A DNA stretch of 64,000 nt from Bacteroides cellulosilyticus (GCF_020091405.1 NZ_CP081903.1:6572501-6636500); one strand, 5' to 3'. Counted from the first letter of the stretch, positions 1-8,761 are shown. Notes: a model not told the origin generated them from the letters alone. Made by a program: numbers and translations.

Positions 1-219
1 CAAATAGACTGGGTGTCACAATTGAACGTATGGGAAGCACAACAGGGTAACACCGAATTCAAGGGAACTATCCTTTGCATAGGAAATGGAGGCTGTGAAT
101 TTTCCATGAGAAATCCGGACGGCACACCCGATATCAGTGCCTATCCACAAAATAACATCTATCAAGACAATGTCTTAAAACTGGCTAAGAATAGTTTGGA
201 ATATCTGAAAACCCGATAA
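1..219 (+). CDS. C-terminal fragment of a probable DUF4960/SusE-like surface glycan-binding lipoprotein
   Basis: An open frame enters from the left edge and stops at 217-219, so only about 72 C-terminal residues are present and no start is visible. The visible part has a glycine-rich GNGG segment followed by an amphipathic C-terminal helix. It ends 10 bp before a GH32 lipoprotein gene. In Bacteroides fructan loci the gene just upstream of the surface GH32 enzyme encodes a DUF4960 fructan-binding lipoprotein, and the tail is compatible with that family. The identity rests mainly on context; another surface protein of the same locus is possible. Confidence 0.45.
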   Translation, partial: QIDWVSQLNVWEAQQGNTEFKGTILCIGNGGCEFSMRNPDGTPDISAYPQNNIYQDNVLKLAKNSLEYLKTR

Positions 220-229
220 TTTTAATAGT

Positions 230-1753
230 ATGAAAAAACATTTATACCTCTTTGAATTAATTGCTGTCTTATCAGCATTCGCCATACTTTCTTGTACTGA
301 TAGCAAGTTTGATGAGCAACCCCAACTTCCTCCAATTGAAGAAGATGGTGGTAAAGGAGAAATACCCGTAAGTGGATATGACGAACCATATCGCCCACTG
401 ATACATTATACACCTGCCAAGAATTGGGTAAATGACCCGAATGGAATGGTTTATGTTGATGGTGTGTATCACCTTTTTTACCAATATAACCCGCAAGGCA
501 ACGAATGGGGAAATCTGAGTTGGGGACATGCCACCAGCACCGATCTTATCAAATGGAAAGAGCAACCGGTAGCACTGACAAGAGATGAATTGGGAGATAT
601 ATTTTCCGGTTCTGCCGTATATGACAAAAACAATACAGCAGGCTTCGGAACAAGTACCATTGTGGCTATCTACACTTCCAGCGGACAGTATCAGCAACAG
701 AGCTTGGCTTATAGTACAGACGGACAAACTTTCACTAAATATACTCAAAATCCAATTATTGCTAATAGCACTGAACCTGATTTCCGTGACCCGAAAGTAT
801 TCTGGCATGAAGAAAGCCAACGCTGGATCATGGCCTTGGCTATGGGATGGAAATATGCCATTGAATTTTGGAGTTCTCCCGATCTGAAGAACTGGACCAG
901 GCTCAGCTCCTTCTCCACTGATATAGTCTCGTGTAATCGCGGTCAGTGGGAATGCCCTGATTTGCTGCGTATGGAATATAACGGCAAGGAAAAATGGGTA
1001 CTGATTGTCAGTGTCAACCCGGGAGGTCCGGTTTCCGGTTCCGGAATACAATATTTTATCGGAGACTTCGATGGGAGGCAGTTTGTTGCTGATAGTTATA
1101 ATTATCCTTTATGGTTAGACTATGGCATGGATAATTATGCCGGCGTGACTTGGAGCAATACGGCTAACAGGACTATCCTTATAGGTTGGATGAACAACTG
1201 GAATTATGCCGGTGTTGTGCCTACATCTCCTTGGCGATCAGCTATGACCCTCCCACGTGAATTAAAACTTATAGAATACGACGGGAAACCACTTTTAGCG
1301 AATACTGTAGTGCGTGAAATTGAGACTATTGCCGGAGAATGGCAAAACGTAACATCGGAATCATTGAATATCAGCGGGCCTTATCAGCTACGTCTGGAAA
1401 TTGATATTACCAAAGACGGTACTTTTTCATTGGCCAATGAAAGCGGTGAGTATTTGGAAATATTTGTCAGTGCAACTACCGGAAAGTTGGTAACCCGTCG
1501 CACCGGTAATACGGGACTAATATCCTTTGCTTCCAATTATGCCATTCCTACTATCAAATCGCCATTCAATACTGAAGGAGACAAAATTATACTTGATATT
1601 TTTGTCGACCAGTCTTCAGTAGAGATATTTACCCAAAACGGTTCGATGGCTCAAACCAATCTTATATTTCCACGCAGTATATACAATCGTTTACAAACTA
1701 CTGATATGGAACTAAAAGCACAAATACGTCCACTTGATAATATCTGGATGTAA
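230..1753 (+). CDS. Glycoside hydrolase family 32 lipoprotein (levanase/inulinase type)
   Basis: The protein has 507 residues. The N-terminus is a lipoprotein signal with the likely lipidated Cys at 22 (LSC), so the mature enzyme should sit in an outer leaflet. GH32 hallmarks are in order: WVNDPNG at 66-72 (nucleophile Asp69), RDP at 186-188 (transition-state stabiliser) and ECPD at 241-244 (Glu241 acid/base). A five-bladed propeller should span about 55-360 and the family's C-terminal beta-sandwich about 370-507. GH32 enzymes cleave beta-fructans (levan, inulin) or sucrose; endo or exo mode and linkage cannot be read from motifs. It follows a probable DUF4960 gene by 10 bp, consistent with the end of a fructan-utilisation operon, and is followed by a terminator. 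Confidence 0.93.
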   Translation: MKKHLYLFELIAVLSAFAILSCTDSKFDEQPQLPPIEEDGGKGEIPVSGYDEPYRPLIHYTPAKNWVNDPNGMVYVDGVYHLFYQYNPQGNEWGNLSWGHATSTDLIKWKEQPVALTRDELGDIFSGSAVYDKNNTAGFGTSTIVAIYTSSGQYQQQSLAYSTDGQTFTKYTQNPIIANSTEPDFRDPKVFWHEESQRWIMALAMGWKYAIEFWSSPDLKNWTRLSSFSTDIVSCNRGQWECPDLLRMEYNGKEKWVLIVSVNPGGPVSGSGIQYFIGDFDGRQFVADSYNYPLWLDYGMDNYAGVTWSNTANRTILIGWMNNWNYAGVVPTSPWRSAMTLPRELKLIEYDGKPLLANTVVREIETIAGEWQNVTSESLNISGPYQLRLEIDITKDGTFSLANESGEYLEIFVSATTGKLVTRRTGNTGLISFASNYAIPTIKSPFNTEGDKIILDIFVDQSSVEIFTQNGSMAQTNLIFPRSIYNRLQTTDMELKAQIRPLDNIWM

Positions 1754-1775
1754 CATAGCCGGAACAGAGCTTAAG

Positions 1776-1814
1776 ATAGTCCAAGAGGTACTTTTTAATC
1801 TCCTCTTGGACTAT
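1776..1814. terminator. Hairpin terminator after the GH32 gene
   Basis: A perfect 13-bp stem pairs 1776-1788 with 1802-1814. It lies 22 bp after the GH32 stop and is followed by a T-rich run. The neighbouring gene converges on it, so it may work in both directions. Confidence 0.8.
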
Positions 1815-1948
1815 TATGCTTTTCCATTTTCTATAAATTAACCATCCCTATTTCTCTATAAATCAGTTAAAGTGTATTCAATCCTCCCCCTGCATTTACG
1901 AATGCCGGAAAAACGCTACATTCCGCATGATTTCCTTATATCAATGAA

Positions 1949-3073
1949 TTAATGCTCCTCCTTAGACAGCCAGATACTAAAGAAAAGGTCGTACACCTGA
2001 TAAGAGTCACGTTCTTTTGTGATGAAATCCTTATCAAGCAATCCCGCCAACGCTGAGCGCACAGAACTGGGAGATACCAATCCATGACGTTTAGAAAAGG
2101 CACCGGAAACTACATTACGCGCCTGTCCTTCCCGATTGATGGCAATCAGCACCTGTTTCTGTTTTTCGGGCAGTTGGTATAATAATTCGGCATAAGTATC
2201 TGCTGTGAAATTAACAATGTAGTTGATAGCGTCTTCTATCATTTCCATACCACATATAGCTCCCTCAGGAGTTTTCAGAAAAAGGATATTCATTATTTTC
2301 TGCAAGTAGAAAGTCCCGCCATGAAAACGGTCGTAAAGCACATTCACCACCTCGGGCAAAAGTACCTTTTTATATTCTCGAAAATGACAGATAGCAAACT
2401 CTGTATACTTTTCAAGAGGGATAGGAGGCAAATTCATGATAGTGACACTCTGGTAAAACGGCCGTGAGGGAGAGGTGAAAATAGTCCCCATCAGATGACG
2501 CTGTGAGCCGGAAAAAACGAAGCGGGCATTACTACAATATTGCACATAGGTACGTAATGTAGCCTCAATAGTATCTTCCGGATACTTCCCTATCTGCTGA
2601 AATTCATCAATAGCTATCAAGCATGGACGGTCAGCATGCTGCAAATAATGGAATATCTCATCAAGAGAAGCGGCAGGATTGGTTATGTCGCCAAGTCCTA
2701 TGTTCCAGGAAGGAACTCCACCTATATCATAAGTGATACCTGCCTGTAAAGAAGCAATAGCATTCACAAAAATCTCCCAGACTTTACGCCCCCGCGGTTT
2801 CAAAGCATCCAGAATAACCTTTCCGAACTTGTTCACGAAATCACGCAACGAACGGGTAGCATAAACATCTACTATAAAAGTATAATAGTGTTCCTCTACC
2901 TCAGGTTGGGAAAAACAATGACGAATCAAATCCGTCTTTCCATAACGACGGGGAGAAATAAGTGCTATGTTATTTCCGTTAAGCAGCAACGTTGTAATAT
3001 CTTTAGTCTCTGTTTCCCGGTCGCAGAAATACTTTGGAGAAACATAACCGTTAGTTACAAATGGATTATTCAT
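1949..3073 (-). CDS. AAA/STAND-like ATPase with C-terminal winged helix
   Basis: The protein has 374 residues from the start chosen at 3073, where MNNPFV begins; a -7 box at 3102-3109 excludes the longer upstream reading. It has a P-loop at about 39-48 (SPRRYGKTDL) and a Walker B strand ending in Asp-Glu at about 151-157 (CLIAIDE). The C-terminal third is helical with a winged-helix-like segment. This pattern fits the prokaryotic STAND-like ATPases (MNS clade) that are common as single genes in Bacteroides. Their substrates are unknown and many lie next to mobile DNA, but no mobile element is seen here. It is transcribed alone, after a hairpin that ends the patatin gene. Confidence 0.82.
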   Translation of the reverse strand: MNNPFVTNGYVSPKYFCDRETETKDITTLLLNGNNIALISPRRYGKTDLIRHCFSQPEVEEHYYTFIVDVYATRSLRDFVNKFGKVILDALKPRGRKVWEIFVNAIASLQAGITYDIGGVPSWNIGLGDITNPAASLDEIFHYLQHADRPCLIAIDEFQQIGKYPEDTIEATLRTYVQYCSNARFVFSGSQRHLMGTIFTSPSRPFYQSVTIMNLPPIPLEKYTEFAICHFREYKKVLLPEVVNVLYDRFHGGTFYLQKIMNILFLKTPEGAICGMEMIEDAINYIVNFTADTYAELLYQLPEKQKQVLIAINREGQARNVVSGAFSKRHGLVSPSSVRSALAGLLDKDFITKERDSYQVYDLFFSIWLSKEEH

Positions 3074-3101
3074 ATCAGACTTACTAAAGTTTGTAGTCCG
3101 A

Positions 3102-3109
3102 CAAAGATA
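3102..3109 (-). promoter_or_regulatory. -7 promoter box of the ATPase gene
   Basis: The minus strand reads TATCTTTG, a perfect TAnnTTTG Bacteroides -7 word, about 30 bp before the chosen ATG at 3073. It supports that start. Confidence 0.65.
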
Positions 3110-3121
3110 AGAATAAAGAAG

Positions 3122-3174
3122 CGCATTGCCAAATGATGATTGCCACTTTATAGCAATCATCATTTGGCAATGCG
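3122..3174 (-). terminator. Long perfect hairpin after the patatin gene
   Basis: A perfect 22-bp inverted repeat (3122-3143 with 3153-3174) has a 9-nt loop. It starts 20 bp after the patatin stop on the minus strand and is followed on that strand by a T-rich stretch. It most likely terminates the patatin transcript just before the promoter of the ATPase gene. Confidence 0.7.
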
Positions 3175-3193
3175 TTTACAATATTTTGATTAA

Positions 3194-4042
3194 TCACTGA
3201 AAGTCATACTTCGCCGCACATGCATAACCTTCTTCATACAAATCAGTCAATTTCCTGATATCCCGTTCGATACGGTCGACCGTTACAGGTTTCTGCGGAC
3301 GGATTACAGTAATCTCTCCTGCCGCTTCCATACGTTCCACCATCTCCAACTGCTCGTTGTATACACGGCAACGGCGGCTTAAAGCCTCACGCATCTTTGG
3401 GTATTTACGGTACAGGAAAGAAGGTATATGCATATCCTTCGCTTCTTTACGATATCCTTGATTACGGGTAAGCACTACCACATTATGAGTAAATCCCTCA
3501 CTCCTGGCACGCATCAGAGGAATACTGTCGACAATACCTCCGTCAAGCATCGGCTCATTATCCACATAAGCAATAGGGCAGACAAAAGGCAGGCTGCTTG
3601 AAGCACGCACAATGTCAATCACACGATGCTTGTCCCGTTTCTCCTCAAAATAGTTAGCCTCGCCCGTCACACAATTTGTAGTCACCATTTCATAGCGCTC
3701 CGGGCAAGAGAAATATGCTTCATAATCATAAGGAAGAATATGCTCGGGGAATTCCTGGAACAGCAGATCGAAGTCCATAATATTACGTTTCTTCAACAAA
3801 TATTTCAACCCGATATACTGATATTTCTCCAGTAAGTCAATGTTACTGTACTTGGCACGTCCGCGCTGACCGGACATATAAGAAAGTCCATTGCATGCTC
3901 CGGCACTGACTCCGATAGTATAGGGGAAGCGGATGCCACGGTCCATAAAGCTGTCCAGCACGCCACAAGTGAAGACACCACGCATGCCGCCGCCTTCAAG
4001 AACCAATCCTGTCTGGGGGTTGATATGTATCTTTTTCTCCAT
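3194..4042 (-). CDS. Patatin-like phospholipase
   Basis: The protein has 282 residues from the start at 4042 (MEKKIH), chosen because a -7 box lies at 4063-4070 and the patatin fold begins directly after it. The glycine-rich oxyanion motif GGGMRG is at 17-22, the nucleophile elbow GVSAG at 44-48 (Ser46) and the catalytic DGG at 167-169. This is the single-domain bacterial patatin (RssA/YjjU-like) type, a serine acyl hydrolase acting on lipids. There is no signal peptide, so it should be cytoplasmic or membrane-associated. It is divergent from the aminopeptidase gene and shares the intergenic promoter region with it. The physiological substrate is unknown. Confidence 0.92.
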   Translation of the reverse strand: MEKKIHINPQTGLVLEGGGMRGVFTCGVLDSFMDRGIRFPYTIGVSAGACNGLSYMSGQRGRAKYSNIDLLEKYQYIGLKYLLKKRNIMDFDLLFQEFPEHILPYDYEAYFSCPERYEMVTTNCVTGEANYFEEKRDKHRVIDIVRASSSLPFVCPIAYVDNEPMLDGGIVDSIPLMRARSEGFTHNVVVLTRNQGYRKEAKDMHIPSFLYRKYPKMREALSRRCRVYNEQLEMVERMEAAGEITVIRPQKPVTVDRIERDIRKLTDLYEEGYACAAKYDFQ

Positions 4043-4062
4043 AATTATCTGATAAAACGCTC

Positions 4063-4100
4063 CAAAGATAGCTTTTGTTTCCGAAATCTCCCTATCTTTG
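4063..4100. promoter_or_regulatory. Divergent -7 boxes for the patatin and aminopeptidase genes
   Basis: Two TATCTTTG words face away from each other. The one on the minus strand (4063-4070) serves the patatin gene and the one on the plus strand (4093-4100) serves the aminopeptidase gene. Their spacing to the two start codons (about 21 and 33 bp) is normal. Confidence 0.65.
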
Positions 4101-4133
4101 TGGCAGTAACAATCATTTAATATCAATTTAATT

Positions 4134-5324
4134 ATGATGAAAAAGTCAATACTTATTGCCACTTTAGGCTTATTGAGTTTCAATGTGTCAGCACAGGACA
4201 CTCCGAAAGCGGAAGAAGGCTTCATCTTCACAACCGTTAAAGAAAACCCGATTACTTCCGTTAAAAACCAAAACCGTTCCAGCACATGCTGGAGTTTTTC
4301 GGCTCTTGGTTTCCTTGAAAGCGAATTGCTGCGTATGGGCAAAGGCGAATATGATTTATCTGAAATGTTTGTGGTACACCACACCATGATGGACCGCGGC
4401 GTGAACTACGTACGCTATCACGGTGACAGTTCTTTCTCACCCGGTGGAAGCTTCTACGACATCATGTTCTGCCTGAGAAACTACGGTCTTGTTCCGCAGG
4501 AAGCTATGCCGGGCATCATGTACGGTGACACATTGCCGGTACACAACGAGTTGGATGCCGTGGCCGGTGCTTACGTAAACGCTATTGCCAAAGGCAAACT
4601 GACCAAACTGACTCCGGTATGGAAGAAAGGCCTGTGCTCTATCTATGATACTTACCTCGGCAAGTGCCCCGAAAGCTTCACTTACAAAGGAAAAGAATAT
4701 ACTCCGAAGACATTTGCCGAATCCCTCGGAATCAATCCGGACGATTACATATCTCTGACTTCATTTACCCACCATCCATTCTACACTCAGATGAACATCG
4801 AAATCCAGGACAATTGGCGCAACGGCCTTTCTTATAACCTGCCTTTGATGGAATTCATGTCTGTTATCGACAATGCCGTTAACAACGGTTACACTGTAGC
4901 TTGGGGTAGCGACGTCAGCGAAAGCGGTTTCACTCGTGACGGTATCGCCGTTATGCCCGACGCGGATCGTGGTGCCGAACTCACCGGTTCTGACATGGCA
5001 CGCTGGACAGGTCTTACAGCTGCCGACAAACGCAAAGAACTGACTTCCCGTCCATTACCGGAAATCACCGTAACTCAGGAAATGCGCCAAACAGCATTCG
5101 ACAATTGGGAAACTACCGATGACCACGGTATGCTTATCTACGGTATAGCCAAAGATCAGAACGGCAAAGAATACTATATGGTGAAAAACTCCTGGGGTAC
5201 TAACAACAAATACAAAGGTATTTGGTATGCTTCTAAACCTTTCGTTGCTTACAAGACTATCAACATCCTGGTACACAAAGATGCAGTGCCCAAGGCGCTG
5301 TTGAAGAAGCTGGGAGTTAAATAA
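4134..5324 (+). CDS. Exported C1-family aminopeptidase (bleomycin hydrolase/PepC type)
   Basis: The protein has 396 residues. It begins with a cleavable signal peptide (about 1-20, ending VSA-Q), unlike the cytosolic PepC of lactic bacteria. The papain-like catalytic residues are visible: Cys52 in STCWSFS, His331 in DDHGM and Asn352 in KNSWG. The order and spacing are those of bleomycin hydrolase/aminopeptidase C. It should remove N-terminal residues from peptides in the periplasm or outside the cell. ATG codons at 4134 and 4137 are both possible starts. The stop codon touches a 7-bp repeat array that separates it from the convergent response-regulator gene. Confidence 0.9.
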   Translation: MMKKSILIATLGLLSFNVSAQDTPKAEEGFIFTTVKENPITSVKNQNRSSTCWSFSALGFLESELLRMGKGEYDLSEMFVVHHTMMDRGVNYVRYHGDSSFSPGGSFYDIMFCLRNYGLVPQEAMPGIMYGDTLPVHNELDAVAGAYVNAIAKGKLTKLTPVWKKGLCSIYDTYLGKCPESFTYKGKEYTPKTFAESLGINPDDYISLTSFTHHPFYTQMNIEIQDNWRNGLSYNLPLMEFMSVIDNAVNNGYTVAWGSDVSESGFTRDGIAVMPDADRGAELTGSDMARWTGLTAADKRKELTSRPLPEITVTQEMRQTAFDNWETTDDHGMLIYGIAKDQNGKEYYMVKNSWGTNNKYKGIWYASKPFVAYKTINILVHKDAVPKALLKKLGVK

Positions 5325-5451
5325 AGTATGAAGTATGAAATATGAAGTATTAAGTATGAAGTATTAAATATGAAGTATGAAGTATGAAGTATTGAAGCTG
5401 CGCTGTAAAGCAACACACTTAATACTTAATACTTCATACTTAATACTTCTC
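5324..5451. repeat. Heptamer array with inverted heptamer arm (class A)
   Basis: Ten tandem 7-bp units of the form AARTATK run from 5324 to 5393. After a 23-nt GC-richer spacer beginning near GCTGCGC, five inverse units (ACTTAAT or ACTTCAT type) run from 5417 to 5451. The arms can pair, so the region would fold as a long imperfect hairpin between two convergent genes and could act as a bidirectional terminator. The same architecture with other heptamers occurs at 9769, 43767, 53573 and 61677. Confidence 0.85.
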
Positions 5452-5453
5452 TT

Positions 5454-6197
5454 TCATTTCATCATCCTACTATTAATATATTCCGTAAACTGATCCTTAT
5501 AATTCTCTCCTACCGGAATATAAGTCTCTCCAAAAACGATGCGCAGGCGAGAAACTTCCGTTATCTTTTTCAAATTGACAATATAAGAACGATGTACCCG
5601 CATAAACTGAGAGGGAGGCAAAGTTTCTTCCAGACGCTTCATGCTGAGTAAAGGCATAATGGGCTTAGCCTCTCCTTCTACAAAGATACGTACGTATTCA
5701 CTCATTCCTTCAATATATTTAATATCTGCCAGGTTGATACGCGTAACGCGGTAATCACTCTTCACAAACAGAGTACCGTCATTGAAAGAAAGTTCGGACG
5801 GGGCTGACGGTGGAGCAACTGTTCCATGACCTTTAGTACGAAATTCCCACCATTTATACGCTTTATCCACCGCCTTCAGGAAGTCTTGAAAGCCAAACGG
5901 TTTCAGCAGATAATCCAGTGCATCTACTTTGAAGCCTTCGACGGCATACTCCGAATAAGCTGTTGTGAAGATAACCAACGGCTTTTCCGTCAGGGAACGT
6001 ACAAAGTCCATCCCATTCAGATCGGGCATATTGATATCGACAAACATCAGATCAATCTTTTGTGCGGAAAGAACACTCATAGCATCGAAAGCGTCTTGGC
6101 AGGAAGCTACAAGATTCAGAAAAGGTACACGGGAGATATATCCCGTCAGTTGGGTAAGAGCCAACGGCTCATCATCAATAGCTATACAATTTATCAT
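5454..6197 (-). CDS. LytTR-family response regulator
   Basis: The protein has 247 residues. The receiver domain (about 1-120) shows the acidic pair Asp8-Asp9, phospho-acceptor Asp54 and Lys99 in LLKPF. After a linker, a LytTR DNA-binding domain spans about 140-245. It is the AlgR/LytR type that binds direct repeats through beta-strands. It lies 19 bp after the histidine kinase gene, so the two form a two-component system. The regulon cannot be read from the sequence; these pairs in Bacteroidota often control envelope or surface polymer genes. Confidence 0.93.
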   Translation of the reverse strand: MINCIAIDDEPLALTQLTGYISRVPFLNLVASCQDAFDAMSVLSAQKIDLMFVDINMPDLNGMDFVRSLTEKPLVIFTTAYSEYAVEGFKVDALDYLLKPFGFQDFLKAVDKAYKWWEFRTKGHGTVAPPSAPSELSFNDGTLFVKSDYRVTRINLADIKYIEGMSEYVRIFVEGEAKPIMPLLSMKRLEETLPPSQFMRVHRSYIVNLKKITEVSRLRIVFGETYIPVGENYKDQFTEYINSRMMK

Positions 6198-6216
6198 AAT
6201 ATACCTCCATTCTGTA

Positions 6217-7431
6217 TTAACTCACCGGCACAAGCAACTGCACATCAAAGCAATCGGCCGTATCATCAATAGATAGTTTATAACGCTCACCGAACAACAG
6301 ACGCAAACGCTTACGGATATTATCAAGACCGATACCGTGGTGCTGATCTTCGGACCTATAATAATTACTGTTGGAACAAACGAAATGAATTTCCTCTCCC
6401 ACCACCTGCAAACAGACTGATACGAATGAAGCATGCTGATAACTGACACCATGCTTAAAAGCATTCTCTACAAACGAAACAAACAATAGGGGCGGTACTT
6501 GTACTTCGCCCGTATCCGTAGGAAAAGATACATCTATCCGCACTTTATCCGTATAGCGGATGCGCATCAACTCTATATAATGATTGAGGAACTGCAACTC
6601 CTTGGAAAGCGATATCAAGCGGTTATTCGATTCATAAAGCACATAGCGCATTAACCGTGAAAGCTCGACAATGGTTTGTTTGGCCTTCTCCGTATCAATA
6701 TCCACCAATGCATGTATATTATTGAGAGTATTCATGAAGAAGTGCGGATTTATCTGGTATTTCAGATAATCCAACTCCGTCTGAAGATTGTTATGCTCCA
6801 GTTCTTTCATAGCCTCCCGATCGCATACTGACTTAAAAAACAGCTTAACAGCAATGTTGAAACTGAACATAAGCAAAGCTATCAGCATGCGCCCCAGAAA
6901 AGGTCCACGAAACAGGGGCACAAAGAAAGGCATCTCTTCGAAAGGCGGACGCGGGAAGTCAGAATGCCGAGGATCAGGACGTTCCCCCCGTACAGACGGC
7001 ATATCCGGTCCCGAAGGCTTACCGGGAGCATCATGCTCTCTCGGTCCGGGACCTTCCTTTCCCCGGTCGCGCATTCTCTGTTCTATTTGCTGCCGCTTCA
7101 TGACAGGACGACTGGGAGACACCATATCCACTACCCAGAAAGTGAACGTAGATAATAATATGGCAACTACTACATACACTACCACTTTCTGCTTCAGGAA
7201 AAGGAAAGGAGCAAGCACACGATTATTCAACAAGAAAAGGAAAAAGAATGGCAACACATTGAGCCATAAAATAAAAACTCCTTTCCATCGCATCACTTCC
7301 ACCTTACCCGATAAAAGTTCGAAGAAATTGCTTACCACCGGCACCATCAGTACGATAAGCCACACAGCAATGTAGATCATCATTTCCGGCAGGTAACGTT
7401 TATAGGTAGCACGGGCAAACACTTTCTTCAT
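6217..7431 (-). CDS. LytS/YehU-type membrane sensor histidine kinase
   Basis: The protein has 404 residues from the ATG at 7431, preceded by AAGGA at a good distance. Membrane segments lie at about 15-37, 50-70, 82-104 and 178-200. A Pro/Arg/Asp-rich, probably disordered loop at 108-170 separates the third and fourth. The His_kinase domain has the phospho-acceptor His230 in INPHFF, and the N box is at about 320-329 (Asn323). It is the sensor partner of the LytTR regulator just downstream. The charged proline-rich loop is unusual and may be the sensing or partner-binding part, which is inference. An upstream decayed gene 54 bp away may once have been in the same operon. Confidence 0.92.
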   Translation of the reverse strand: MKKVFARATYKRYLPEMMIYIAVWLIVLMVPVVSNFFELLSGKVEVMRWKGVFILWLNVLPFFFLFLLNNRVLAPFLFLKQKVVVYVVVAILLSTFTFWVVDMVSPSRPVMKRQQIEQRMRDRGKEGPGPREHDAPGKPSGPDMPSVRGERPDPRHSDFPRPPFEEMPFFVPLFRGPFLGRMLIALLMFSFNIAVKLFFKSVCDREAMKELEHNNLQTELDYLKYQINPHFFMNTLNNIHALVDIDTEKAKQTIVELSRLMRYVLYESNNRLISLSKELQFLNHYIELMRIRYTDKVRIDVSFPTDTGEVQVPPLLFVSFVENAFKHGVSYQHASFVSVCLQVVGEEIHFVCSNSNYYRSEDQHHGIGLDNIRKRLRLLFGERYKLSIDDTADCFDVQLLVPVS

Positions 7432-7484
7432 GTTTTGTTTCCTTTTTAGAGATGTCATGGCAAATATAGCAGACTTTCGATTAA

Positions 7485-8394
7485 CTAACAAAAGAAATAG
7501 ACAAGGAGGAGCTTTTCATCTGAACCTGTTGTATAGATTCCACCAACAGTCAATCCATAGAATTCAGTACCTCCGGTCACCGAACCGCCTGTATAAATCG
7601 TATAAGTGGTGCCCGATGCCAACTTCGAACTGCTGAACAACAATGTCATTTGCGAATAAGCACGGGGAATAGTGTAAGACATCACCTGATCAGAACCTTG
7701 AATACTCAAAAGCGTACCTTTACTACCCGAACCGCCATAGATAACCGTGCGTTGTGTACAAACGCTGGACGTGGGAGTACTAGTGCCGCCACTGATTCCC
7801 AAGATAGTTCCTCCTGTTATCTTAAAAGTATTCTGATCGCAGTCAAATCCTTCCTCGGGAGATGTAGTACCGATAGAGACAATCGTACCACCGGTAATAG
7901 TCAGGGTACCGTTAGAATCGACACCATCATTTCCACTGCTGTAACAATAGATATTGCCACCGTTGATAACAATGCTTTTAGAAGCATTCATACAGTCATC
8001 ATAAGTTTACTGTGACATGTGCTCCGTTTGTGGTTACTGTAACCCCACTCACAGAGCCTGTCACCGTTGCCAAACCATTAGCATATGCTATTTGTATGGA
8101 AGAAGCGAATGATGAATTCTCTATAAAGTCATCATATTCGTCATCATCCTTGTCGGTTATGATAGTTTCAGCTATTTCAACATATGAATTATCGGCTATA
8201 TCTTCCCACGAAACATCAAAGTCAAGTAATGTACCCGAAGCATCCGAACTGCCTGAACTTCCACCGGGATTCGTTCCCCCATCCGTTCCGTTCTCTCCCC
8301 AATCATCAAAAGGACTATCAGCACTACACGCGACACACAAGCAGAAACACACTGCATAAATCCCTATTTTCTGTATTCGTTTCATTTCCATCAT
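7485..8394 (-). pseudogene. Decayed Cthe_2159-type carbohydrate-binding lipoprotein with internal deletion
   Basis: The 5' part (8394 to 7999) encodes a lipoprotein signal (VACS), a Gly/Ser-rich linker and the start of a beta-rich domain, then stops. Reading resumes in another frame at about 8001 with DDCMNASKS and runs to 7485 with the repeated TITGGTI-type turns of a right-handed beta-helix. Intact proteins of this family are several hundred residues longer between these two parts. The gene has therefore lost its middle, and the junction is out of frame. The last residues also look aberrant. It lies 54 bp upstream of the histidine kinase. The family name is recalled from motifs and was not searched. 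Confidence 0.7.
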
Positions 8395-8422
8395 TTATTT
8401 ATGTGACTAATAAATCATTCAC

Positions 8423-8568
8423 TTAAAACTTAAACGTATATCCCGCACCTACTACGTGCCCGTTCGTCTCGTCATCATCTGCATGATTCTGATACCGATA
8501 GAAAAAATTGCAGGACCGAATATATCCAGCATTTCCGCTATATCCTTCAATGTTTCTTCTGTTATCAT
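8423..8568 (-). pseudogene. Scar of an outer-membrane beta-barrel protein gene
   Basis: The 3' part (about 8423-8520) encodes a tail ending VVGAGYTFKF, with alternating aromatic residues and a terminal Phe, as in outer-membrane beta-barrels. It has no start of its own. A 38-codon frame with its own ATG at 8568 and a TACATTTG -7 box at 8588-8595 runs into it in a different frame. The simplest reading is a 5' end joined out of frame to a 3' end by deletion. Which gene supplied the 5' end is unclear. Confidence 0.45.
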
Positions 8569-8731
8569 ACCTGTTTCGTTTCTGCGACAAATGTAACCGC
8601 AGGAGTGAAACAAAGAAAATAGATTCAACCAACAAGTGATTTTTAACGATAAACACAATCAAAAACGATGTGTTTTTTCTACCCTCTTTTGCTCAAAACC
8701 GTTCTGTATGTGCATTTTTTGCCCGCATTTC

Positions 8732-8761
8732 TTGTCAGAACGAACAGTTTGACTAATTTTG
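8732..8761 (+). promoter_or_regulatory. Promoter of the etf operon
   Basis: TTG at 8732-8734, 19 bp, then TAATTTTG at 8754-8761 match the Bacteroides -33 and -7 elements. The leader to etfB would be about 105 nt. Confidence 0.7.

Noticed and set aside
272..1051. Long antisense frame across the GH32 gene
   Set aside because: It has no family features and overlaps a gene with complete GH32 motifs; it reflects codon use of the real gene.
6788..7375. Plus-strand frame across the proline-rich part of the histidine kinase
   Set aside because: It is a shadow of the low-complexity loop; no start signal or homology pattern.
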